Positions 49,901 to 61,784 of a stretch of 64,000 nucleotides of DNA are shown one piece after another. Every line of letters starts with the position of its first letter. Position 1 is the first letter of the stretch. The DNA lies in assembly GCA_009767595.1 (NCBI GenBank), contig VSDK01008638.1:44799-108798 (forward strand), written 5' to 3'. This DNA is from Symbiodinium kawagutii (lineage: Eukaryota; Sar; Dinophyceae; Suessiales; Symbiodiniaceae). A model generated the notes under the pieces. It was not told the origin of the DNA. It saw only the letters and a program-made list of their open reading frames with translations, and did not search any database. The position numbers and the translations under genes are program-made.

Positions 49901-52900
49901 GCTCTGGCTGCAGCAACGTGAGCAATCAACAGCGTGGCAACAAGAGCTTTCTTCATGGTTGAGTCTTCCCCATCGCACCGCTTCTCTTTCCTTTCCTCAG
50001 AAACTTCTGCCTTCACCTCTTCCATCCCAAATCTTTCAAGTTGGAAAACTTTTCATAGCCCAGCGCTTTCGTCGGGTGGCATCTCGGAACCAGCCTGTAT
50101 AGGTGTCTCGCCACCCAGTCCCCACGAGCGATCCGCCAACGAAGCGAGTGGGGCCCCCCTTCCTCATAGGTGTCGAGTCTTCCAACTTCCTGAGTCCCCC
50201 ACCGCGGTCAAGGCTGCCGGCCTGTCTATGTGCGCCTTCGCCCAAGCTTCTCTGTTACCTCTTCACCACTCACAGCTTCTCTGGCTGTGATAGCTATGAA
50301 CTCGATGAGTTCGGCTATGTTCAGCTTCAGCTGTTGAGGATGACAATCTCCATTGGATCAGGGTGCATCCGTGACATTGATCCCCAAAAGAGGCGTCAGA
50401 GAATGCGTTCAACTCGTTGTCTTCAGGGCCATTCTTGAAGTCTAGGCCATGATTCCACGTCCCAAAAACATCCCTACATGCTGCGCCATCTTCATCACAG
50501 CTTGAGGCCTCCTGGTGATCCAACTGGCCAGCTACAGCAGACATGATATCAGGACCTCGTGGCCAACCTAAACCAATTCAGCAACCTTCTGGGCCAGCTT
50601 GATCACAGCTGGGTTAGCTTTTGGCAGATTCTTCTTCTCCTCCTGCGGCTTCGTAGACAAAGCCTCAGCGCTGCCCCATCCTCGCCGGACGTCCCGTCAT
50701 CGCTGCCCCATCCTTTCTCTCTTTCGGCGGGGTCTCAAACTGAGGCCATCGCTTTCCTGCAGATCAGTTTGAGTCCTCAGCTTCTCATTCTCATAGTCTA
50801 CCCATGTCTACCCTACGCTTGTCAAAGCCATTTTCTCAACTTCCTTCTGCGCGCGCATCGTCCACAAGAAATCTCTCAACTCCAGGCGGTCCCTACCCAA
50901 CATAGGCCCCCCACGAATTCCCAACATTCCCTGAGGTCGTAACAGCTCGGTCATAGCCTCCATCTGGACTCGGTCGAATCATCGTCGGAGTTTTAGCTTC
51001 TAATTCTTCGATTTCTCGAATTTGTTGTGGAGCAAACATCGGTCCATAGCTTACAGGGTCCCCCTTGGTGTTTGGAGTCCGGTACTTTTTGCTGTCTTTC
51101 TCATCCTCAGCATTCTTCCTGATTCCTATTGTGTTCTATCTCCAACTGCCTACCATGCTTTTCCAGGGTCTTCTTCAGGTCCTCAGCCTCAGGGTTGTTT
51201 TCAGCCTTCTCAGTGGTGACTAAAGCCGTGAATGCGGGAACCAACTCCTGTCCCACAATCTGCAAGTCCTCAGGCCTTTCTCCAGCACAGGCCTCAACCA
51301 TCTCATCCAGCTGCGCTTCTGCGTTCGGTTCTTGACAGCTGGCAGCTTGCTTTCCTTCCTTCGCCTTCTGCTTGTTGCTTTCTTTCCACTGCGTATTGAA
51401 CTTGTTGGGCTCATAACCTATACTATAGATTCCAAAAACTTGTAGTTCACTTTCAACCACCACCCGATAGGCCAGCCAACCCAAGTTGAATCCTTTGGAA
51501 CCCAACTACTTCCCACGATGCGCACTCTNNNNNNNNNNNNNNNNNNNTCCCTCTGCGAACCAAAAGGGCTGCAAATGCATGGCAACATGATGCAACATGT
51601 CATGTACACAGCATGGGCGTACAATCGAAGTTGAAAATTCTGAGGGATTCGCAGTTTTCATGTCGCGCCTTCAGACTATTTACGCCTACTTAATGGCGGT
51701 TTATTGAATTAAGGCGTGATAAGGCATGCTTGAGCATGACCTTTCCAATTATGGTTTGCTTATTTGGGACCTATTTGGCTCATGATGCCAATTTTTGCCT
51801 TCCTATTCCATTGTGGTCCATTTATGGCTTACTAGGACCTACTAAAGTATGACCTACTTTAGCATAATATTGGTTCAAGTCCATTTAAGTATGGGCAATC
51901 TACTCAGGGTCTGTTCAATTAGAACATTTTTACAAAACACCTTAAATACCAAATATTTCAGGATAATTCTCCATATATCGGCACTTGTCAAAATTCGATG
52001 GTGTTTGTACTGTCGTTTATGACTTTTGTGTTCTTAGTGCTTTGGGTTGTTTTTAACATTACGCCTTCAGACTTATTTCTGGCTTTCTCATGCCTGTTGA
52101 ATCACAGTTCATTGAATTAAGTTGCATTTAAATATGACCTATATAGTTATGGCTAGTTAATTAGGGCGTATTTCGTTCGTGCTTGGAAATTCTTGGGACA
52201 AGAATGGACCAGAGGTGTTTCAAGCAGAGTTCTCTGCTTCCAATCCTATCAGGGAATGGCAGAGGTTGAACATCAGACTACCAGACCTACTATATAAACC
52301 AGATCCGCTACAGAAAGGCTAGCACACACGCATATGCAAAATGACATACAAATGTACGTCAGGTTTCACCACTCAGCACCTTCATATCACAGCGCTTTTG
52401 AATTTTTCCAAAACGCAGCGTCTTTATTGCAAATCCCACGGGCGCAGAGCGTTCCCCTCTGTCTTGTATACATGCGTCGTATTTTTGAACATGCTACGCT
52501 ACCCTATGCTATTTTTCCCAGCGAGAACAGCACTCGTGTAACGTGGAGATGAAGCATTTCAATCCATTTTCCATCAGTCTCAATCCTTTCCCCTTCTTTC
52601 AGTTAAGGAGGCAGCACGTCCTTTGTCCTCATGGAACCATGAAAGAACCCTAGCGTTTTCCTCGCGTCATTCGTGTTCACTCGCATTCGCTGGTATTCGC
52701 TCGTCTTACTCGTATCACTCGTATTATGTCCTTGAAGCAATGCATCTTTTTTCCAGGCATTGCTTCAAGCGCCATGACGCTTCACAGGCAAGGCATATGA
52801 ACATGGTTTTGTGGAAACGATAGCCAGCCCAAAATGTGTTCGTCCGATTATAAGCATACAACAAAAGGCCAAACATGACCTTGCATATCTGAAGGCATGA

Positions 52901-55900
52901 CCAATTTTATCCAATTTTCATGCTGGACATTTTCAGACCGTCAGACCTGTCCCTGACTTTCAAATATCATCCCCAAAAAGTAGGTCTGTAAATAGTTCTC
53001 TCAGATAGCTCAGCTCAACGTGTGCTGCGTTTTCGCCAACCGGCCAAGAGTGTCCCGCCAGTTGACTGGCCATCCCAATTTAGTATAGGAGAAGACACTA
53101 AGAAAGGAACAATTGATCACCGTATTTCTTCTATTTTCCGGGTCCGTGGAAAGGCCTCCCGGAGGAAAATCAAATAGAAGATTCTCCGATTCAAATTTGA
53201 AAATTGGATACCGCTGAGCTACTCTTGCCACGGCCGTTGCGTTAGCTTCCCCTCACGTTGACTTGCGGAGACAGAGGAGAGGAGAGAGAGGATAGGAAAA
53301 GAGAGGAAAGGGAAGGAAAGGAGAGGAAAGGGGAGGAAAGGATAGGAAAGGAGAGGAAAGGAGAGGAGAGGAATGCAAAGAAAAGGAGAGTAAAAGGAAA
53401 GGAATGGAGAGGAAAAGAAAAGAAATGAGAAGAAAGCAAAGGAAAGGAGAGGAAATCCTTCCCTTTGCTGCTGTTATTCTATTGTATTTAGTATTTAAAT
53501 CCAATTCATCAAAGTGATCAAAATTGTTCGTTTTTGGATGTTTTTGGTCCAATTGCCAAGTCTGGATTCTATATTTTTCCTTGTGTTTCTTGTGGCGGTC
53601 AAAGTCAAAACATTGTGGCGGAGATTGCGGGTTCCAGATCCAACCGTATAGAAGATGGCGTTTTCTGGGGAGATTTTGCAGTTTCTGGGAAACATTGAAT
53701 AGAAGAGAGCTAGCAACGTTTCCCCAAATCAGGCTCAAGTGTGGCTCAAATCACTACTCTTGCAACATGAATTTCTTCTATTTAATCTGCCTGTGGGAAA
53801 TGCCCGGGGTGTGCATCTTCTGTTTGATGAATACTTATATTCATGAGATATAGTAGAGCGCATCTTCTCTACAATGAGACAATGTAATTTTAATTTCTCT
53901 ATTTTACTGCCCTCTACTATATCTCATTGACCCTACTCTCCACAGACCAGTCCGGCCAAGAAAGTGAAAAACATGGCATTAGTTACGCTGCCAAGCAGGT
54001 ATATGATATGAGATATACATATATGCTTTATACTGTTTACTAATACAAATTAATAATTCACTGCTTACATATTCATAATACAGGCCACAGCTCGCCCTCA
54101 GCCTTAGCTGAACCTTCGGGGGGGCGATGGAGAGAGAGAGAGAGAGAGATATTCATAATACAGCAATTAAAAAATATCATATGAATACGCATTTATATAT
54201 GAATTATCTATCATCTTCGATCTATATCTAACTTGTAAATCAGCGCAGAGCTGCCACAGCGCCAAAGAGTGACCTTAGCCACCGCACAGAACCTCAACAG
54301 ACTCAGATTGAGGGGTTCGGAATTCTCTCGGTTCGGACTCGTCCAAGTTGCTGTAGCACAGTGGCGTGCAATACTTGCAGTACTTGGCAAGACTTTTCGA
54401 AGCTTTTTGATAGCGTACATTTTTCCGTTTTCTGAGATGCGATTCGGATCAAAGCCTTCAAATTCATGTTTCACGAAATCTGTTTCCAGACTTTGACACT
54501 GACCTGGAAAGGGTGATTTTATCGAAATGAAGCGAAATATTACCGGCCGTTATGGAGAGGGCCAGACTCTTGGCAGATGCAGGATGCTTTTGTTGACTTT
54601 GAAGTATATCAAGGATTCAACTTGCAGTTTACAGCCCTCCAAAATGCTCATGTTCAGGGGATTCAAATTGACTTTGATTTTGAATTTAATATCCCCAAGC
54701 TAGGGAAATGAAAGTCATGGGGAGCAGAGCCTCTTCACTGCGGTTGTACCTCGGCCACAGGAATCTGAGAACGAACGAAGTCGGAAGGAACCTTGGACAA
54801 GACAGATTGGGGATGAGAAAAACGACACACACATACTGTACACCTCTAATATGCATATGTGTATGCATTTATCAGTACATATATATATATATATATATTT
54901 ATTTATTTATTTATCTATTTGTTTATTTATACATTTATTTATTTATTTATGTGTTTATTTATTTATCTATTTATTTATCTATTTGTTCATAATTTTGTGT
55001 CACATGTGGCATTGTGTCGCAGCATGTTTTGATTGAAATTGGTTGAAGCAAGTATGCAGAAGTATGCTGAAGTCATGAAGAAGTCGGATGCGCTGAGAGC
55101 GTTTCAATTTGGAACATGTTTGGTGGAACATCCTCAAGTGTTGAATTGCCGCAAAAGCCTCAATCATAGCACATTAAGTACAAACTCCTTGTCATTTGCT
55201 TGTCCTTTGCTTGTCATGTCAGGTTTTATAGCAGAGATGTAGAGGTTCAGGTCGATATCGTCGATCGGCATCTTGGCAGAAAAGTTTCGTGCTCAGGCCA
55301 CCTCCCCAAAACAGAGGGACATGAAAAAAGAAACCATTCGATCCATTAGTATGGTACTTGAGCCTCCGGCTAGCCTCTTGAGACGGCGATGGAGAGAGAG
55401 AGAGAGGTACATACTTAATTAAAAAAACATACTTATCACATACTTAGTTAACACATACGCAATTCACACATACTTAGTTAACACATACTTACAGTAGCAT
55501 ATACTTAGCATATCTTAACATTGCTGAACATACTGTGAGCTCGACTCCATAGCTTGAAATCCCAACATGAGTCCAACACAGGTTGAAATCAGTTGAATAT
55601 GTAAAATGGGGTGAAATGGTTCAAGACCGTGTCACTGGGAGAGAATGTGCAAAAGCAAGTACCATGATCTACCAGAAAAAGGGCCCGATCCAAAACCTTC
55701 CGCAAATACTTCTATCGCATTCAAAAGTCTACACAGGTTTAGGCCCCCAATGTGGGCCCAACATATACCCAACCAACATAGGCTCAACATGAGCATACAG
55801 AAGCCCAACATGCCAGCACATGCAGGAAATTGGTTCACCTGGTGCGGACCTTGTTGAGGCCCCCATTGCGAAGCAGCGTAAATCATAAGGTTTCATGAAC

Positions 55901-56049
55901 GGTGTCATTCCTGAGAGGTCGGCTGGCCCTGCGTTAAGGAGTCTTCATTTGCACAGTTTGATGCAAAACTGTGGTATATGATGACATGTTCATGATGATG
56001 ATCATCATCATCATCATCATCACCATCACCATCGTCATCATCATGAACC

Positions 56050-56092
<43 letters not shown>

Positions 56093-56436
56093 AGTCGTCA
56101 TTGTGTTATTGTGTTCTTCACCATCATCATCGTCATCATCATCATCATCATCATCATAATATTCATATTCATATTCATCATGTTCATCATGTTCATCATC
56201 AACATCATCAACACCATCATCAACACCATCATCATTATCGTGTTCATCATTATCGTGTTCATCATTATCGTGTTCATCATATTCATCATCATCACCATTA
56301 TCGTCATCATCATCAACAACAACATCATAGACATCACCACCGTCATCATCCTCATCACCACCATCCTCACCATCATCACCACCACCATCATCATCAGCAT
56401 CATCACCATCCTCACCATCACCATCACCATAATTGC

Positions 56437-56495
<59 letters not shown>

Positions 56496-56658
56496 GCACT
56501 ACCGTCAGTATCATCAACCACCATCATCATCAGCATCATCATCAACACCAACACCACCATTTTCGTTATCACCATCATCACCACCATCACCATCATCACC
56601 ACCATGCTTTTTCATCACCATCATCGTGATCATGATCATCATCATTATCATTATCATC

Positions 56659-56690
<32 letters not shown>

Positions 56691-56707
56691 CATCATCATC
56701 ACCATCC

Positions 56708-56754
<47 letters not shown>

Positions 56755-57352
56755 GTCATCATCATCATCATCATCGTCATCACAACCACGTCGTCCTCAT
56801 CACCACCATCATCACCACCATCACGATCACCCTCACCATCATCATTATCACCACCACCACCACCATCATCATTTTCATTATTTCACTTATTTCCCATGTT
56901 TGTCATTCTCAGCGTCTGCTAAAGGCAGGGCCAACCCTCTGAGATGCCCTGGCAAAAAAATCATCACCATTACCAGTATCTCAATCCGCATCCTCCTCGC
57001 CACCATCCTTGCCACCATAACCACAATTATCATTATTATCATCATTATTATCATCATCGCCATCATCATGACCATCATCACCATCACCATCATCACCATC
57101 ATCACCATCATCACCACCATGCTTTTCATCACCATCATCACCATCATCACCACCATGCTTTTCATCACCATCATCATCACCATCATCACTACCATGACCA
57201 CCGTCATCATTGCCAATATCATCATCCTCATCACCGCCATCATCACCACCTGATTTTCGACCATCACCACCAACCCCATCATCACCACCACCATCCTCAT
57301 CCTCATGACCACTATCACGATCACCCTCACCATCATCATTATCACCACCACC

Positions 57353-57408
<56 letters not shown>

Positions 57409-60400
57409 ATTTTTTACCACCGTGACCGTAACCACCATCAGCATCATTCTCATCACCATCATCATCACCACCATCACCATCATAACCACCACCACAATAA
57501 TTATCCTCATGACTACCGTCACCACCACCTCCAACATCGTATCATCAGCTGCAGCAGCAGCAGCAGCAGCGTCACCACCAGTATAACCACCATCACCATC
57601 ATCATAAACACCACCATCACTATTTCCACCATCATCGCAATCATCACCATCATTGTCATCATTATCATCATCATCATCATCACCATCATCATCAGCATCA
57701 TCATCATCGTCATCATCGTCATCATCGTCATCATCGTCATCATCGTCATCATCGTCATCATCGTCATCATCGTCATCATCGTCATCATCGTCATCATCGT
57801 CATCATCGTCATCATCGTCATCATCGTCATCATCGTCATCATCGTCATCATCGTCATCATCGTCATCATCGTCATCATCGTCATCATCGTCATCATCGTC
57901 ATCATCGTCATCATCGTCATCATCGTCATCATCGTCATCATCGTCATCATCGTCATCATCGTCATCATCGTCATCATCGTCATCATCGTCATCATCGTCA
58001 TCATCGTCATCATCGTCATCATCGTCATCATCGTCATCATCGTCATCATCGTCATCATCGTCATCATCGTCATCATCGTCATCATCGTCATCATCGTCAT
58101 CATCGTCATCATCGTCATCATCGTCATCATCGTCATCATCGTCATCATCGTCATCATCGTCATCATCGTCATCATCGTCATCATCGTCATCATCGTCATC
58201 ATCGTCATCATCGTCATCATCGTCATCATCGTCATCATCGTCATCATCGTCATCATCGTCATCATCGTCATCATCGTCATCATCGTCATCATCGTCATCA
58301 TCGTCATCATCGTCATCATCGTCATCATCGTCATCATCGTCATCATCGTCATCATCGTCATCATCGTCATCATCGTCATCATCGTCATCATCGTCATCAT
58401 CGTCATCATCGTCATCATCGTCATCATCGTCATCATCGTCATCATCGTCATCATCGTCATCATCGTCATCATCGTCATCATCGTCATCATCGTCATCATC
58501 GTCATCATCGTCATCATCGTCATCATCGTCATCATCGTCATCATCGTCATCATCGTCATCATCGTCATCATCGTCATCATCGTCATCATCGTCATCATCG
58601 TCATCATCGTCATCATCGTCATCATCGTCATCATCGTCATCATCGTCATCATCGTCATCATCGTCATCATCGTCATCATCGTCATCATCGTCATCATCGT
58701 CATCATCGTCATCATCGTCATCATCGTCATCATCGTCATCATCGTCATCATCGTCATCATCGTCATCATCGTCATCATCGTCATCATCGTCATCATCGTC
58801 ATCATCGTCATCATCGTCATCATCGTCATCATCGTCATCATCGTCATCATCGTCATCATCGTCATCATCGTCATCATCGTCATCATCGTCATCATCGTCA
58901 TCATCGTCATCATCGTCATCATCGTCATCATCGTCATCATCGTCATCATCGTCATCATCGTCATCATCGTCATCATCGTCATCATCGTCATCATCGTCAT
59001 CATCGTCATCATCGTCATCATCGTCATCATCGTCATCATCGTCATCATCGTCATCATCGTCATCATCGTCATCATCGTCATCATCGTCATCATCGTCATC
59101 ATCGTCATCATCGTCATCATCGTCATCATCGTCATCATCGTCATCATCGTCATCATCGTCATCATCGTCATCATCGTCATCATCGTCATCATCGTCATCA
59201 TCGTCATCATCGTCATCATCGTCATCATCGTCATCATCGTCATCATCGTCATCATCGTCATCATCGTCATCATCGTCATCATCGTCATCATCGTCATCAT
59301 CGTCATCATCGTCATCATCGTCATCATCGTCATCATCGTCATCATCGTCATCATCGTCATCATCGTCATCATCGTCATCATCGTCATCATCGTCATCATC
59401 GTCATCATCGTCATCATCGTCATCATCGTCATCATCGTCATCATCGTCATCATCGTCATCATCGTCATCATCGTCATCATCGTCATCATCGTCATCATCG
59501 TCATCATCGTCATCATCGTCATCATCGTCATCATCGTCATCATCGTCATCATCGTCATCATCGTCATCATCGTCATCATCGTCATCATCGTCATCATCGT
59601 CATCATCGTCATCATCGTCATCATCGTCATCATCGTCATCATCGTCATCATCGTCATCATCGTCATCATCGTCATCATCGTCATCATCGTCATCATCGTC
59701 ATCATCGTCATCATCGTCATCATCGTCATCATCGTCATCATCGTCATCATCGTCATCATCGTCATCATCGTCATCATCGTCATCATCGTCATCATCGTCA
59801 TCATCGTCATCATCGTCATCATCGTCATCATCGTCATCATCGTCATCATCGTCATCATCGTCATCATCGTCATCATCGTCATCATCGTCATCATCGTCAT
59901 CATCGTCATCATCGTCATCATCGTCATCATCGTCATCATCGTCATCATCGTCATCATCGTCATCATCGTCATCATCGTCATCATCGTCATCATCGTCATC
60001 ATCGTCATCATCGTCATCATCGTCATCATCGTCATCATCGTCATCATCGTCATCATCGTCATCATCGTCATCATCGTCATCATCGTCATCATCGTCATCA
60101 TCGTCATCATCGTCATCATCGTCATCATCGTCATCATCGTCATCATCGTCATCATCGTCATCATCGTCATCATCGTCATCATCGTCATCATCGTCATCAT
60201 CGTCATCATCGTCATCATCGTCATCATCGTCATCATCGTCATCATCGTCATCATCGTCATCATCGTCATCATCGTCATCATCGTCATCATCGTCATCATC
60301 GTCATCATCGTCATCATCGTCATCATCGTCATCATCGTCATCATCGTCATCATCGTCATCATCGTCATCATCGTCATCATCGTCATCATCGTCATCATCG

Positions 60401-61751
60401 TCATCATCGTCATCATCGTCATCATCGTCATCATCGTCATCATCGTCATCATCGTCATCATCGTCATCATCGTCATCATCGTCATCATCGTCATCATCGT
60501 CATCATCGTCATCATCGTCATCATCGTCATCATCGTCATCATCGTCATCATCGTCATCATCGTCATCATCGTCATCATCGTCATCATCGTCATCATCGTC
60601 ATCATCGTCATCATCGTCATCATCGTCATCATCGTCATCATCGTCATCATCGTCATCATCGTCATCATCGTCATCATCGTCATCATCGTCATCATCGTCA
60701 TCATCGTCATCATCGTCATCATCGTCATCATCGTCATCATCGTCATCATCGTCATCATCGTCATCATCGTCATCATCGTCATCATCGTCATCATCGTCAT
60801 CATCGTCATCATCGTCATCATCGTCATCATCGTCATCATCGTCATCATCGTCATCATCGTCATCATCGTCATCATCGTCATCATCGTCATCATCGTCATC
60901 ATCGTCATCATCGTCATCATCGTCATCATCGTCATCATCGTCATCATCGTCATCATCGTCATCATCGTCATCATCGTCATCATCGTCATCATCGTCATCA
61001 TCGTCATCATCGTCATCATCGTCATCATCGTCATCATCGTCATCATCGTCATCATCGTCATCATCGTCATCATCGTCATCATCGTCATCATCGTCATCAT
61101 CGTCATCATCGTCATCATCGTCATCATCGTCATCATCGTCATCATCGTCATCATCGTCATCATCGTCATCATCGTCATCATCGTCATCATCGTCATCATC
61201 GTCATCATCGTCATCATCGTCATCATCGTCATCATCGTCATCATCGTCATCATCGTCATCATCGTCATCATCGTCATCATCGTCATCATCGTCATCATCG
61301 TCATCATCGTCATCATCGTCATCATCGTCATCATCGTCATCATCGTCATCATCGTCATCATCGTCATCATCGTCATCATCGTCATCATCGTCATCATCGT
61401 CATCATCGTCATCATCGTCATCATCGTCATCATCGTCATCATCGTCATCATCGTCATCATCGTCATCATCGTCATCATCGTCATCATCGTCATCATCGTC
61501 ATCATCGTCATCATCGTCATCATCGTCATCATCGTCATCATCGTCATCATCGTCATCATCGTCATCATCGTCATCATCGTCATCATCGTCATCATCGTCA
61601 TCATCGTCATCATCGTCATCATCGTCATCATCGTCATCATCGTCATCATCGTCATCATCGTCATCATCGTCATCATCGTCATCATCGTCATCATCGTCAT
61701 CATCGTCATCATCGTCATCATCGTCATCATCGTCATCATCGTCATCATCAC

Positions 61752-61784
<33 letters not shown>

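Larger units (their letters stand above)
48885..51651 (-). mobile_element. Ty1/copia-like LTR retrotransposon remnant
   Basis: Two direct repeats (48885-49172 and 51425-51651) flank 2.2 kb with minus-strand coding remains: a possible gag fragment, an RNase H fragment and a downstream membrane-segment frame. A string complementary to an initiator-tRNA anticodon arm lies right inside the presumed 5' LTR (51410-51420). Most of pol is missing. It sits in an intron of the calpain-like gene, in opposite orientation. Integrase and RT motifs were not found. Confidence 0.55.

Noticed and set aside
53183-53221. Pol III A box TAGCTCAGCGGT on the minus strand
   Set aside because: The only B-box-like string is weak and too close (about 27 bases), so no tRNA or SINE head is called.
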